Part shown: piece by piece, positions 34,362-43,517 of the stretch
How positions within the stretch are numbered: position 1 is the first letter of the stretch
Layout: every line of letters starts with the position of its first letter
From: Myroides odoratus
GTDB lineage: Bacteria; Bacteroidota; Bacteroidia; Flavobacteriales; Flavobacteriaceae
NCBI RefSeq assembly: GCF_001549985.1
Contig: NZ_LROZ01000017.1
Span: 1-64,000, forward strand
Reading direction: 5' to 3'
DNA length: 64,000 bases
The notes under the pieces: model-generated
Told to the model about the DNA's origin: nothing
Database searches by the model: none
Seen by the model: the letters and a program-made list of their open reading frames with translations, nothing else
Program-made: the position numbers and the translations under genes

Positions 34362-35069
34362 ATGAAAAGAGTATTCGTATTATTTGGATTAATTCTTAGC
34401 TTGTTTGTAGTAACAAGTTGTAGTACAGATGACAATAGTGGATGGAAACCTTATCCAGTCGGTGGTTTAACTATGGTGAATGGTTATGGTGGTTCAGAGG
34501 CTATATGGTATATAGCGAATGGACGTTTGGTACAACCTCCTTATCAAGGGTTAATTTACAAGGGGTATGATTATATCGGATTGTATACGGGAAATCGTTC
34601 TTTGGATATTATCACCAATCAGAATGAAAAAATTGTGACCAATGCAAGGGTGCAAGTGATGGATGGACAAGGATATACCTCTTTCGTAGGAGGGAAATCA
34701 AAAGATAATGTCATTCACTTTATAACCAATGATCAGCGTATTACCCTTGGAGAAGAGGGGAATCTTGCTCATTCGGGACTTCGTTTTTTTAATTTGACAG
34801 GAGAGGATTTAGCTGTAAATGTCAAATTAGACGATGAAGTTGTGTTTGCGAATCGAAATACGGAAACAGAAGCTTCAGCGAAAGAAAATGAAAAATTTAT
34901 CGCACATGCGAGTAAAACGTATACCGTGAGTGTACAAGATAAAGATGGGAAAGAAATAGCTAAACGCGATCAACTCATTTTGGAAAAGGGTAGGTATTTT
35001 TCTTTAATTCTAGTCGGTTCTAACTCTGCTGAAAAACCTTATTACATAGGTCTTGTAAAGCAGTTTTAA
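34362..35069 (+). CDS. lipoprotein of unknown function
   Basis: 235 residues with lipoprotein signal LFVVTSC (Cys20). The mature part is beta-rich and resembles the DUF4397 style of surface beta-sandwich domain: two similar halves, with VNGYGGSEAIWYIANGRLV early and LRFFNLTGEDLAVNVKLDD later, followed by SKTYTVSVQDKDGKEIA. No catalytic residues seen. It is divergent from the 34137 gene, and a terminator follows. Predicted outer-membrane lipoprotein. Confidence 0.6.
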   Translation: MKRVFVLFGLILSLFVVTSCSTDDNSGWKPYPVGGLTMVNGYGGSEAIWYIANGRLVQPPYQGLIYKGYDYIGLYTGNRSLDIITNQNEKIVTNARVQVMDGQGYTSFVGGKSKDNVIHFITNDQRITLGEEGNLAHSGLRFFNLTGEDLAVNVKLDDEVVFANRNTETEASAKENEKFIAHASKTYTVSVQDKDGKEIAKRDQLILEKGRYFSLILVGSNSAEKPYYIGLVKQF

Positions 35070-35093
35070 TTCTATATCTATAAATCAATTGGG

Positions 35094-35132
35094 AAAATAG
35101 TCATCATCTATATGGTGGCTATTTTTTTTATA
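35094..35132 (+). terminator. terminator of the 34362 lipoprotein gene
   Basis: AAAATAGTCATCA and TGGTGGCTATTTT form a hairpin with two mismatches or wobbles and end in eight T residues. Confidence 0.65.
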
Positions 35133-35165
35133 GGATAGGCGTTAGTTTCATCAAAGCGAAAAGAA

Positions 35166-35173
35166 TATATTTG
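35166..35173 (+). promoter_or_regulatory. -7 box of the PH-domain operon
   Basis: TATATTTG matches TAnnTTTG. It lies 25 bases before ATG 35198, which supports that ATG over an upstream one at 35171 that would fall within the box. Confidence 0.5.
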
Positions 35174-35197
35174 TTTATCCAAATGCTTATTTTAGAT

Positions 35198-35779
35198 ATG
35201 AACACAATCTTTTCCAACCAGCAAATTAATACCGCAGAATTGCCTACTACAGATGCAGTAATTTTCCAACCTTTACATGTAAAGTATAAACGTGTTGTCC
35301 TAATCAGTACGATTATTTTTCTTTTGTTTATTTTGGCATTGGGAGCAAGTGGTTTCTATTTGCCCTTTTTAGGAGAAGATTCTATTTTGTTGAAATACAA
35401 GGTGGCTGTGTTTAGTGCAAGTGCTGTGTTTTCTTTGCTTGTACTGATTTTAAATATGTTAGGGGTAAGTAAAAAAGGATATGCAGTGCGAGAACATGAT
35501 ATCCTATATAAATCGGGAATACTACATCAAAAAGAAACGACAATTCCCTTTAATCGCGTACAACACGTCGAAATTTATGAAGGAGCTTTACTGCGATTAT
35601 TTGGACTTTGTAGAATTGAGTTTTTTACGGCAGGAGGGAGTTTAGGTGATTTGAAAATACCAGGATTACCCTTAGAAGAAGCCAATAAAATAAAGGCTTA
35701 TGTGATTGAAAAAGTGTTACCTCAAGCCGTAGAAAGAAGTGAAAGTAATACCCCGAACGTTTTAAATACCGAACAATAA
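35198..35779 (+). CDS. bacterial PH-domain membrane protein, YdbS-like
   Basis: 193 residues. Two membrane segments at about 40-65 and 75-100 (VLISTIIFLLFILALGASG, then SASAVFSLLVLILNML) are followed by a bacterial PH domain (GYAVREHDILYKSGILHQKETTIPFNRVQHVEI, LRLFGLCRIEFFTAGG). YdbS/YdbT pairs are inner-membrane proteins of unknown function in Gram-positives and Bacteroidota. The stop codon overlaps the start of the larger partner gene as TAATG, so translation is coupled. Confidence 0.85.
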   Translation: MNTIFSNQQINTAELPTTDAVIFQPLHVKYKRVVLISTIIFLLFILALGASGFYLPFLGEDSILLKYKVAVFSASAVFSLLVLILNMLGVSKKGYAVREHDILYKSGILHQKETTIPFNRVQHVEIYEGALLRLFGLCRIEFFTAGGSLGDLKIPGLPLEEANKIKAYVIEKVLPQAVERSESNTPNVLNTEQ

Positions 35780-37293
35780 TGAATTTCTATATTCCTAATC
35801 GACAAGCACCTATCGGTATTATTGTCAATTTTATTTATTGGTTGCAAAAATTTGTTCGCGCTTTTTTTCCTGTCCTTATTTTAGTAGCCCTGAGAATCAA
35901 CAAAGGGGAATGGACAGGGAGGTGGGATTGGATCCTATTGAGTGTAATTATTGGGCTTATCTTAGCCCTAGTTTTTGCTTATTTCAGCTACCGCAATTTT
36001 ACCTTTCATATTGAAAAGGAAACGGATGCTTTTGTTTTGCAGAAGGGAATTTTTAATAAAACAAAAACGACCATTCAACTCCGAAAGATTCAACAGGTAA
36101 ATATCAATCAATCGTTTATTAATAAGCTGTTACAACTATATTCGATTGAGGTTGATTCTGCAGGAAGTGGATCTAAAGAAGGAGTTATTGCTTCTGTTTC
36201 TCATGAAGTTGCACAGGCATTGAAAGAAACATTATTGGCCTATAGAGAAGGATTGCTAGAAGCGGAAGGGGAGAATACTGTAGATTATGGAACAATCCAA
36301 GAAGGGAATGCAGTACAAGATGTTCGACATATTAAAGTACTGACTTTATTAAAAGTAGGAGTAACAACCAATTACCTGTATACGATGGGTATTGTTCTGC
36401 TATTTGCAAACTCCCTGATATATGAAGGATCTAAGTTTTTTGGAGATACGATAAATGATGAAGCAATCGATACATTTATCGAAGAACGAATCACCTTTTA
36501 TGTTGGATTGATTCTAATACTTGTTTTTTTAGCAGCTATCTTTATTGCCAATATTATTCGCACCGTTATCAAATTTTATAACTATAAAGTGGTGGTGCAA
36601 CAAGGAAGTTTATTTCTTTCCTACGGATTACTCCATACAAAGAGTACCATTATTAAACCCTCTCGTGTTCAATTAGTCAAAATTGTGCGCAATTATTTCC
36701 AAAAGCTATGGGGAATTTCGAGTTTTAAGATTCACCAAGTTTTTGGAAAGGAATCGCTAAATAAGAAAACAGGCTTAGAAATTCCAGGTTGTTCAAACGA
36801 AGAAACCAAAGAGTTCTTTGATATGATTTACCAAAAACCATTGGATTTTCAAGGTGTTGAGCTGAAATATAACTATCGTTTCTTTGGTTTTCGTTTTTTC
36901 TTTTTGGTGCTTGTTCCAATTGGTTTATTTATAGGATTAACACAAGAAACACTAGATACTAGTTTGAGATTTAGCAGTGCGGGGGCTTATTTTGTTGTCG
37001 TAACGTTGTTGATTTGGCGTTATTTTAGAGTAGGACGATTAATTGTTACGGCTGATTTTATTATAGTCAAAACAGGAGCTTGGGATATCACACACACCAT
37101 TTTAGAACCTCATAAAATTCAAAAAATTGTACTGTCTCAATTTGCGTGGCAAAAAGCTGCGAATGTAGGTAGTTTACTGTTGCATACTGCGGGAGGAATT
37201 GTACATTTTAGTACATCGAATTACGAGCAAATGAAACAGTTGAGAGATCAATGGTTGTATAAGATAGAAAGCGAAAATAAACATTGGATGTAG
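35779..37293 (+). CDS. bacterial PH-domain membrane protein, YdbT-like
   Basis: 504 residues with several membrane segments and three PH-like blocks, each following a membrane pair: FHIEKETDAFVLQKGIFNKTKTTIQLRKIQQVNINQS (about 74-110), YKVVVQQGSLFLSYGLLHTKSTIIKPSRVQLVKI (about 270-303) and TADFIIVKTGAWDITHTILEPHKIQKIVLSQ (about 420-450). It works with the overlapping YdbS-like gene. Function is unknown. A hairpin at 37305-37337 follows. Confidence 0.85.
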   Translation: MNFYIPNRQAPIGIIVNFIYWLQKFVRAFFPVLILVALRINKGEWTGRWDWILLSVIIGLILALVFAYFSYRNFTFHIEKETDAFVLQKGIFNKTKTTIQLRKIQQVNINQSFINKLLQLYSIEVDSAGSGSKEGVIASVSHEVAQALKETLLAYREGLLEAEGENTVDYGTIQEGNAVQDVRHIKVLTLLKVGVTTNYLYTMGIVLLFANSLIYEGSKFFGDTINDEAIDTFIEERITFYVGLILILVFLAAIFIANIIRTVIKFYNYKVVVQQGSLFLSYGLLHTKSTIIKPSRVQLVKIVRNYFQKLWGISSFKIHQVFGKESLNKKTGLEIPGCSNEETKEFFDMIYQKPLDFQGVELKYNYRFFGFRFFFLVLVPIGLFIGLTQETLDTSLRFSSAGAYFVVVTLLIWRYFRVGRLIVTADFIIVKTGAWDITHTILEPHKIQKIVLSQFAWQKAANVGSLLLHTAGGIVHFSTSNYEQMKQLRDQWLYKIESENKHWM

Positions 37294-37304
37294 GGAGATG
37301 GTTT

Positions 37305-37337
37305 ACAGTTTACGGTTGACAGTTAACCGTAAACTGT
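37305..37337. terminator. hairpin between convergent genes
   Basis: A 13-bp perfect stem (ACAGTTTACGGTT) with a 7-base loop and no strong T tract. It separates the YdbT-like gene from the leftward SRPBCC gene and may act in both directions. Confidence 0.5.
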
Positions 37338-37347
37338 CCACCACTCT

Positions 37348-37758
37348 CTATTCTACATATTCTTTAAGTGAACAATTCATCCAGTTAAATCCAGGAAGCG
37401 TTTCTTTTTTCAATTTCTTTTTGAGGAAAGGAACGAGTAATCCATTGAAGTTTTCCCCTTGAACGAATAAGCATTTATGTGCATCAATGGGAATAATTTC
37501 AAAATAGTGATACCCATCAAAAAGACCTTTAATGCCTAGTTTTCCTAACCAGGCTAGTTTTTGATTCGGTTTGTATATTTGAACAGTCGGGGTAAAATGC
37601 ATCTGCTGAATTTTTACTTTCAGTTTTTGTTGAGGTGCAGCAATTCCTTCTATTTTAGTAATAAAGGGATTCCATTTATAATAATTTTCAAAATCAATTA
37701 ATGCCTTCCAAATGGTTTCTGCATTCGCTTTAATTTCTATTTGTGTAACCAGTTTCAT
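37348..37758 (-). CDS. SRPBCC domain protein
   Basis: 136 residues. The sequence opens with an EIKANAETIWKALIDFENYYKWNPFI stretch, characteristic of START/Bet v1-like proteins (PF10604-type polyketide cyclase/dehydrase), and continues with alternating strands plus a C-terminal helix (GFNWMNCSLKEYVE). Such proteins bind hydrophobic ligands or act as cyclases. No catalytic role can be assigned. It shares strand with the Crp-like gene upstream and may be co-transcribed (75 bases apart). Confidence 0.82.
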   Translation of the reverse strand: MKLVTQIEIKANAETIWKALIDFENYYKWNPFITKIEGIAAPQQKLKVKIQQMHFTPTVQIYKPNQKLAWLGKLGIKGLFDGYHYFEIIPIDAHKCLFVQGENFNGLLVPFLKKKLKKETLPGFNWMNCSLKEYVE

Positions 37759-37833
37759 ATCGTATTGTTTTACACAAATATCTTTGCTTTTGAATTAGGA
37801 ATTCTTGATATACATCAAGAAAACAGGGGAGAT

Positions 37834-38391
37834 TTATTTTCGCCTTAATCTACTCAGTGTTTCCGGCGTCATCCCTAACAAGGAGGCAATATATTGATGC
37901 GGTACTTGGTTGAATAAAAAAGCATACTCTTGACAAAAGGCAAGGTAACGCTCTTCGCCATTTTGAGATAAGAATTGAAAAATTCGCTGTTCCATTTGGT
38001 TAAAGCAATGCCCCATGAAATTTCGTTCTTTGGTTTGCCAATTAGGGATTTTAGTTTCTAGCTGTTGGTAGTCTTTTTTGGAAACAGAGAATAAAGAAAC
38101 AGGGGTAAGGGTTGTAAAGTTCCATTTCGCGGGTTGATCAAAGAGCCAAGAAGACAAATCTGTAATGAAATATCCTGGTGCACTAATCCACTGTGTAATT
38201 TCTTTTCCATCAAAATCGGCATGAATGCGAATGTAACCCTCCGTAAGAAAAAAAAGTTGGTTGGCTTCTTTGCCTACTTCTAGTAAAGAGGTATTCTTAT
38301 TGTAGGTATGCGGAATAAAAAAATTGATTGCTTCCTGCGCTTCATCATCAGTTAAATGAAGCATGAATTGTAGAGCGGCTTGTAATGACAT
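37834..38391 (-). CDS. Crp/Fnr family transcriptional regulator
   Basis: 185 residues. The N-terminal cNMP-binding domain is visible (KNTSLLEVGKEANQLFFLTEGYIRIHADFDGKEITQWI at about 33-70), then a dimer helix and a C-terminal helix-turn-helix (VPHQYIASLLGMTPETLSRLRRK). The Arg-Ala ligand motif typical of cAMP receptors is missing, as usual for this Bacteroidota family, so the ligand is unknown. It probably regulates neighbouring genes. Cytoplasmic DNA-binding protein. Confidence 0.88.
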   Translation of the reverse strand: MSLQAALQFMLHLTDDEAQEAINFFIPHTYNKNTSLLEVGKEANQLFFLTEGYIRIHADFDGKEITQWISAPGYFITDLSSWLFDQPAKWNFTTLTPVSLFSVSKKDYQQLETKIPNWQTKERNFMGHCFNQMEQRIFQFLSQNGEERYLAFCQEYAFLFNQVPHQYIASLLGMTPETLSRLRRK

Positions 38392-38397
38392 AAAATA

Positions 38398-38426
38398 AAA
38401 TTGTCCTTTGATTCAAAGGACAATTT
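38398..38426 (-). terminator. terminator of the DUF4369 lipoprotein gene
   Basis: AAATTGTCCTTTG and CAAAGGACAATTT form a perfect 13-bp stem with a three-base loop. Minus-strand T-rich flank. Confidence 0.75.
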
Positions 38427-38430
38427 ACAA

Positions 38431-39168
38431 TTATTCGGTTACTTTCGTTTCTTCTTTTTTTCTTTCTTGAATAAATTCATTCAAACTTTTTGCGTACTTG
38501 TGATTTTGTACTTCAGGAGTTAACGCATTGTAAATAGTATCCAAGTATTTAATATTACGATCATATAGCTCAGTAAGCGCAATATAAGGGGCAACATCAG
38601 AATGTTTGTTGTTTAAAGCAAAGTTAATTGCATTTAGATATAAACGGCCTGCTAATTTTTTACTTACTCCTTGCAAGCTGTCCAATTGAGCTGCATTTGC
38701 TGTTTTTTGAGCTTCAAATAAGGCAACATATAAATCGTTTTGACGATCTGTAATAATAGCCCTTGATTTCAGATACTCATTGTAGATTTCGTTGCTTTGA
38801 GATCCTTGTACTTTTGCGTCCTTGTAAAAGTTTTTCAATGTCGTTTCGATGGTCATTGTTCCAGGTTCTGCAAAAAAGGCCAATTGATTATCAATAGAAT
38901 TACTATGTCCACGATCTAATGAAAGGAAAAGCATTTCTGGTGATTCTAAATGATGCTTGAAAGTGAAATTGGATGATTTTCCATCAAAAACGACAGAATC
39001 TAAAGCAGTGAAAACAGTGTCTTGAACATGGTATAGATATACTTTCCCTTGCTTTAAACCATCTATTTTTCCTGTAATAGTTAGGTTGTCTGTTCCTTTT
39101 GTGTCTTTGCTACATGAAGCAAGAAGTGAGGCGCCTAAAATTAAGGCAACACCAATATATTTTTTCAT
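38431..39168 (-). CDS. DUF4369 domain lipoprotein
   Basis: 245 residues. Lipoprotein signal with LLASC (Cys19), followed by the DUF4369 domain (LTITGKIDGLKQGKVYLYHV and, later, GTMTIETTLKNFYKDAKVQGSQSNEIYNEY). In longer relatives this domain precedes a thioredoxin fold. Here the C-terminal thioredoxin part is absent and a helical tail remains. Likely an envelope protein of unknown role. It follows the YbaB gene by 7 bases. Confidence 0.82.
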   Translation of the reverse strand: MKKYIGVALILGASLLASCSKDTKGTDNLTITGKIDGLKQGKVYLYHVQDTVFTALDSVVFDGKSSNFTFKHHLESPEMLFLSLDRGHSNSIDNQLAFFAEPGTMTIETTLKNFYKDAKVQGSQSNEIYNEYLKSRAIITDRQNDLYVALFEAQKTANAAQLDSLQGVSKKLAGRLYLNAINFALNNKHSDVAPYIALTELYDRNIKYLDTIYNALTPEVQNHKYAKSLNEFIQERKKEETKVTE

Positions 39169-39175
39169 CCTATTC

Positions 39176-39499
39176 TTATTTAAATAAATCTAACCCTGGG
39201 ATATTAGGCATACCATCTTTGGCTGCCGCTGCTAATTCAGCCTCGTGAATTGCTGTTGCTTTTTCAATGGCTCTGTTTAATACTAGAACAAGATAATCTT
39301 CCAATTGATCTTTGTCTTCCATTAATTCATCCGAAATGGATAAGGAACGAATTGTTCTGTTTGCTGTTAAAGTAACGTGTAGTAATTCGTCACTACTTTT
39401 TTCGTCAATTAGAATGGTATCTAATCTCTTTTTTGTTTCTTCAATTTTAGCTTGGGTTTCTTGTAATTTACCCATCATTCCCATTAAGTCGCCAAACAT
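39176..39499 (-). CDS. YbaB/EbfC family nucleoid-associated protein
   Basis: 107 residues from ATG 39499 ([21 protein letters not shown]), the family's usual methionine-rich coiled start. The DNA-binding core follows: [24 protein letters not shown] and the [20 protein letters not shown] helix, ending IPGLDLFK. These small proteins bind DNA and affect nucleoid structure, often next to recR or dnaX. Here it lies ahead of a DUF4369 lipoprotein gene in a two-gene unit. Confidence 0.9.
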   Translation of the reverse strand: MFGDLMGMMGKLQETQAKIEETKKRLDTILIDEKSSDELLHVTLTANRTIRSLSISDELMEDKDQLEDYLVLVLNRAIEKATAIHEAELAAAAKDGMPNIPGLDLFK

Positions 39500-39643
39500 A
39501 ATATAGTACATTAAAATTTAGTGTGACAAAAATAGTATATTCTTTTCAAGTTTTGTTCATGATCTGGAGAAAGACCAGAACAAATTTTGTACTATTTTCC
39601 CTATAAATTAATTTACATTAAGGATTAGCGAATTTATAATCCG

Positions 39644-39651
39644 TATTTTTG
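39644..39651 (+). promoter_or_regulatory. -7 box of the GNAT/reductase pair
   Basis: TATTTTTG matches TAnnTTTG and lies 30 bases before ATG 39682. It supports that ATG over a TTG at 39649 that overlaps the box. Confidence 0.5.
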
Positions 39652-39681
39652 ATACTATCACACCCGTTAATACAAAAAAAG

Positions 39682-39999
39682 ATGAAAGAAGAATTTTTGC
39701 CCTTAGCTGTGAAACAAAATACAGCAAATCACAGATTTGAATTGACTGTAGATGGCTATACTGCTTTTATTGATTACAAAGAGGACAGTAAGCGTATTCA
39801 CTTAATTCATACCGAAAGCCCAGAAGAATTAGCTGGTCGAGGTGTTGCAACAGCATTAATTGAAAAGACATTGATGTTTATAGAAGAACACAATAAAACG
39901 GTGATGCCATTTTGTCCTCTGGTGTTTGCTTATATTAAAAAACATCCCGAGTGGAAAAGAATCGTTGATTTAGGATTCCCTGCCTACGATAAATTGTAA
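39682..39999 (+). CDS. GNAT-like N-acetyltransferase (YjdJ-type)
   Basis: 105 residues from ATG 39682. The short YjdJ-type GNAT (GNAT_acetyltr_2-like) motif is visible: FIDYKEDSKRIHLIHTESPEELAGRGVATALIEKTL, with the acetyl-CoA loop ELAGRGVATALI, and the C-terminal PFCPLVFAYIKKHPEW. Substrate unknown. A flavin reductase gene starts 11 bases downstream, so the two are likely in one transcript. Confidence 0.85.
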   Translation: MKEEFLPLAVKQNTANHRFELTVDGYTAFIDYKEDSKRIHLIHTESPEELAGRGVATALIEKTLMFIEEHNKTVMPFCPLVFAYIKKHPEWKRIVDLGFPAYDKL

Positions 40000-40010
40000 T
40001 ACAACCAGAG

Positions 40011-40556
40011 ATGAAAAAGAAAATAATAGGATTTGGAGCTAGTATATCTACGACTTCAATCAATAAAGCATTTGCAGCATATGCTTTGACATTTTTTCCC
40101 GAATATGAGGTTGAATTAGTCGATTTGAATGATTTTGCAGTTCCTGTTTTTTCAGTGGACCTAGAAAAGGAACACTTTCCTGAAACAGCGAAAGCCTTTT
40201 TAGCTAAAATAGCAGAAACAGACATTATCATCTGTTCTATGTCGGAACATAATAGAAATTGGACTGCTGCTTTTAAAAGTTTATTTGATTGGTGTTCGAG
40301 AATAAATTTAGAATTATTACAACAAAAACCTATCTTGTTGATGTCAACGTCACCTGGTGGATATGGTGCTCAAAATTCTTTGAATATTGCATTGAAAGTT
40401 TTTCCTCAATTTGGAGGAAATATCTTAGAATCATTTGCTTTACCTAAGTTTTATGATAATTTTGATTCCGCTCAAGGGATTAAAGATGAAGCCTTATTGG
40501 CGGAATTTAAAAAACAAGTGAGTAACTTTAAAAATAAACTCAACGAGGTAAATTGA
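40011..40556 (+). CDS. NADPH-dependent FMN reductase family protein
   Basis: 181 residues. The flavodoxin-like fold begins KKKIIGFGASISTTSINKAFA, a phosphate-binding loop for FMN, with ICSMSEHNRNWTAAFKSLFDW containing the typical ExNxxxTAxLKNxxDW-like motif and STSPGGYGAQNSL. Such enzymes reduce quinones, azo dyes or flavin. Cytoplasmic. It is next to a GNAT gene, and a terminator follows at 40560. Confidence 0.88.
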   Translation: MKKKIIGFGASISTTSINKAFAAYALTFFPEYEVELVDLNDFAVPVFSVDLEKEHFPETAKAFLAKIAETDIIICSMSEHNRNWTAAFKSLFDWCSRINLELLQQKPILLMSTSPGGYGAQNSLNIALKVFPQFGGNILESFALPKFYDNFDSAQGIKDEALLAEFKKQVSNFKNKLNEVN

Positions 40557-40559
40557 TAC

Positions 40560-40595
40560 AAAAAAAGAGATAGGAGAGGAACTATCTCTTTTTTT
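40560..40595 (+). terminator. terminator of the flavin reductase gene
   Basis: AAAAAAAGAGATAG and CTATCTCTTTTTTT form a 14-bp stem with an 8-base loop. Confidence 0.85.
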
Positions 40596-40682
40596 GTTAG
40601 TATGCTGTTAAATGTTCATACTTAGCCCAAAAAGTATGAATACCTTTGAGTTGAATACGGGTAAAACTTAACCAAATAATTT

Positions 40683-41300
40683 ATGACTCCAACCCTTGAA
40701 ATTCCTGCTACTTTTGATTTTTCAAAAGAATATGTTTTAGAGAATGATCGTGTAAAACTCATTCCTTTAAGTGAAAAACACCTCGTTGATTTACTATATT
40801 ACGCTTTAAATGAATCCGATATTTGGTATTTCTCTTCTGATAAGCCAACAGATAATGAAAATATGATTAAATATGTAAAATCTGCTTTAGCCATGCGTAA
40901 AGAGAAGCAAGGATATGCTTTTGTCGTATGGGATAAAATACAGCAGAAGTTCGTGGGTTCTACTCGTTATTATCGCGTAGATACTCGCAATAAGGTTAGT
41001 GCAATTGGTTATACTTGGTATAGTAAATCTGCTCAAGGTACAGGAGTCAATAAAAATTGTAAATACCTGTTGTTTGAGTTTTTATTTGAAAAACTTCGTT
41101 TTGAGCGCGTAGAGTTTGAAGCAGATAATGAAAATCAACGCAGTATAGCTGCTATTCTTAGTTTGGGTTGCAAACAAGAAGGTATTTTGAGAAAAAATAA
41201 AATTAGAACAGATGGTACCCGTAGAGATAGTGCCATTTTTGGTTTATTGCGTGAAGAATGGCTCGCAACAGCCAAAGAGAAATTACAAGCTAAATTGTAG
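40683..41300 (+). CDS. GNAT family N-acetyltransferase (RimJ/RimL type)
   Basis: 205 residues. The RimJ/RimL pattern is present: VKLIPLSEKHLVDLLYYA, FVGSTRYYRV, IGYTWYSKSAQGTGVNK and VEFEADNENQRSIAAILSLG, then a C-terminal REGI-like GILRKNKIRTDG. These enzymes acetylate protein N termini or small molecules. Substrate unknown. Lone gene with a weak GC-rich hairpin (GGGGGAG/CTTCCCCC) downstream at about 41310-41354. Confidence 0.86.
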   Translation: MTPTLEIPATFDFSKEYVLENDRVKLIPLSEKHLVDLLYYALNESDIWYFSSDKPTDNENMIKYVKSALAMRKEKQGYAFVVWDKIQQKFVGSTRYYRVDTRNKVSAIGYTWYSKSAQGTGVNKNCKYLLFEFLFEKLRFERVEFEADNENQRSIAAILSLGCKQEGILRKNKIRTDGTRRDSAIFGLLREEWLATAKEKLQAKL

Positions 41301-41363
41301 TCTATACCTCAGGGGGAGTTTTAAAACTCTAGGCTTAATCCTAGTCTTCCCCCGAAAAACGCT

Positions 41364-41371
41364 TATTTTTG
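41364..41371 (+). promoter_or_regulatory. -7 box of the S9 peptidase gene
   Basis: TATTTTTG matches TAnnTTTG and lies 17 bases before the start codon at 41389, so the 5' leader is very short. Confidence 0.5.
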
Positions 41372-41388
41372 TATTTTAAATCAAAGAA

Positions 41389-43449
41389 ATGAACGAATCG
41401 ATTCAAGCTCCTGTAGCTAAAAAAATACCCTATGAACTAAAAGCGCATAATCAGGTGCGTATTGATAATTATTTTTGGTTAAACGATAGAGAAAATAAAG
41501 AAGTATTAGCTTATTTAGAAGCTGAAAAAGCGTATTATCAAGCTTCTACTGCCCATACAAAAGCTTTGCAAGAGACTTTATTTTCAGAAATGAAAAACAG
41601 AATCAAAGAAGATGATTCCTCTGTGCCTTATTTTTACAATGGCTATTATTATATTACGCGTTTTGAACAAGGAAAAGATTATCCGATTCATTCACGTAAA
41701 AAAGGAAGCTTAGAGGCCGAAGAAGAAATTATGTTCGACTGTAATGTGATGGCTGCTCCGTATGCTTATTTTCATTTGAGAGGAATTACCGTATCAGAAG
41801 ACAATCAATGGGTAGCGTATGGTGTGGATACCGTATCTCGAAGAGAATATACACTGCATGTAAAAAATCTTTTCACAGGAGAAGTTTTAGAGGTTGCAAT
41901 CACCAATACAACAGGAGCTTCTACTTGGGCGAGTGATAATAAAACGTTATTTTATTCCCGAAAAGATGCTGTTACCTTGCGTTCAGATAAAATTTATAAG
42001 CATGTGATTGGTACGTCTATGACGGAGGATGTCTTGGTGTACCATGAAACAGATGATACTTTTGATACTTTTATTTACAAGGAGAAATCTAGAAAATTCC
42101 TCGTAATCGGAAGTGAAAGTACATTAACGAGTGAGTATCAAATTCTAGAAGCTACTAATCCACAGGGAGAATTTAGAATTTTCCAGAAAAGAGAAAGAGG
42201 AGTAGAGTATGGGATTTCGCATTATAACGATCGATTTTATATACTGACTAATAAGGATGATGCAGATAATTTTAAATTAATGTCTTGTCCAGAAACACAG
42301 ACTACAACTGAATATTGGACTGAATTGATTCCCCATCGTGAGGATGTACTAATAGAAGGTGTTGATATTTTCAAAGATTATTTGGTGATTTCAGAACGTT
42401 CTAATGGATTGCCTCATATTAAAATTCAGCCTTGGAAAGAAGGAGAACAGGCATATTATTTGCCTTTTGAAAGCGAAACATATAATGCACAAGCACAGAT
42501 TAATGCTGATTTTGAAACAGAAAATTTTCGCTTTGTGTATCAATCGTTGAATACACCGTCTTCAGTGATTGATTTTAATATGCGTACTCAAGAAAAAGAA
42601 ATCTTGAAAGAACAAGAGGTATTGGGAGATTTCGATAAGAATAACTACGTAGAAGAGCGAATTTGGGCTACAGCAAAAGATGGGGTAAGAATACCTATAT
42701 CGATGGTGTACAAAAAAGGAATGGAGCGTAAAGGAAATAATCCGTTTTTATTATATGCGTATGGATCGTATGGAATTACAATGGAACCTTATTTTTCTAC
42801 TACGAGATTGAGTTTGCTTGATCGTGGTTTTGTTTATGCGATTGCGCATGTTCGCGGTGGAGAAGATATGGGACGCGACTGGTATGAAGACGGAAAATTG
42901 TTGGTAAAGAAAAATACGTTTACGGATTTTATTGCTTGTTCATCTTATGTTATTGAGCAAGGGTATACCTCCAAAGAATATTTGTTTGCAGAAGGTGGTT
43001 CTGCGGGTGGTTTATTGATGGGAGTAATTGCGAATGAACGCCCAGATTTATACCAAGGAATAATTGCACAAGTTCCTTTTGTAGATGTAGTAACTACAAT
43101 GCTAGACGACAGCATTCCCTTAACTACTGGTGAATATGATGAATGGGGAAACCCGAATGAACAAGAATACTATGAGTATATGTTGTCTTATTCTCCTTAT
43201 GATAATGTAAAAGCACAAGATTATCCTAATATGTATATTTCAACTGGATTACACGATTCACAAGTGCAATATTGGGAGCCAGCAAAATGGGTAGCTAAAT
43301 TAAGAGATACCAAAACCAATGACAAGCAGTTGTATTTTGATATCAATATGGATACAGGACATGGAGGAGCTTCAGGGCGATTTGAATCCTTAAAAGAAGT
43401 GGCGAAAGAGTTTGCTTTTATGTTCGATTTAGTGGGAATTAAACAGTAA
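41389..43449 (+). CDS. S9 family oligopeptidase B-like peptidase
   Basis: 686 residues, no signal peptide. The N-terminal seven-bladed propeller (DSSVPYFYNGYYYITRFEQG, later blades to about 400) precedes the hydrolase domain with the nucleophile GGSAGGLL (Ser538). The acid is likely in GLHDSQVQYWEPAK and the histidine in MDTGHGGASGR. Oligopeptidase B cleaves short peptides after basic residues. The preference is known from the family, not seen here. Cytoplasmic, lone gene. Confidence 0.93.
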   Translation: MNESIQAPVAKKIPYELKAHNQVRIDNYFWLNDRENKEVLAYLEAEKAYYQASTAHTKALQETLFSEMKNRIKEDDSSVPYFYNGYYYITRFEQGKDYPIHSRKKGSLEAEEEIMFDCNVMAAPYAYFHLRGITVSEDNQWVAYGVDTVSRREYTLHVKNLFTGEVLEVAITNTTGASTWASDNKTLFYSRKDAVTLRSDKIYKHVIGTSMTEDVLVYHETDDTFDTFIYKEKSRKFLVIGSESTLTSEYQILEATNPQGEFRIFQKRERGVEYGISHYNDRFYILTNKDDADNFKLMSCPETQTTTEYWTELIPHREDVLIEGVDIFKDYLVISERSNGLPHIKIQPWKEGEQAYYLPFESETYNAQAQINADFETENFRFVYQSLNTPSSVIDFNMRTQEKEILKEQEVLGDFDKNNYVEERIWATAKDGVRIPISMVYKKGMERKGNNPFLLYAYGSYGITMEPYFSTTRLSLLDRGFVYAIAHVRGGEDMGRDWYEDGKLLVKKNTFTDFIACSSYVIEQGYTSKEYLFAEGGSAGGLLMGVIANERPDLYQGIIAQVPFVDVVTTMLDDSIPLTTGEYDEWGNPNEQEYYEYMLSYSPYDNVKAQDYPNMYISTGLHDSQVQYWEPAKWVAKLRDTKTNDKQLYFDINMDTGHGGASGRFESLKEVAKEFAFMFDLVGIKQ

Positions 43450-43471
43450 AAAGAATTAAATTAATATAGGT

Positions 43472-43496
43472 ATTGCGCTCAATTTTTGTGCGCAAT
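43472..43496 (+). terminator. hairpin between the peptidase and cysteine synthase-like genes
   Basis: ATTGCGC and GCGCAAT form a 7-bp stem with an 11-base loop. No T tract follows, so it may be a leader structure of the downstream gene rather than a terminator. Confidence 0.4.
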
Positions 43497-43517
43497 ATCA
43501 CATTAAAAAACAAAAAG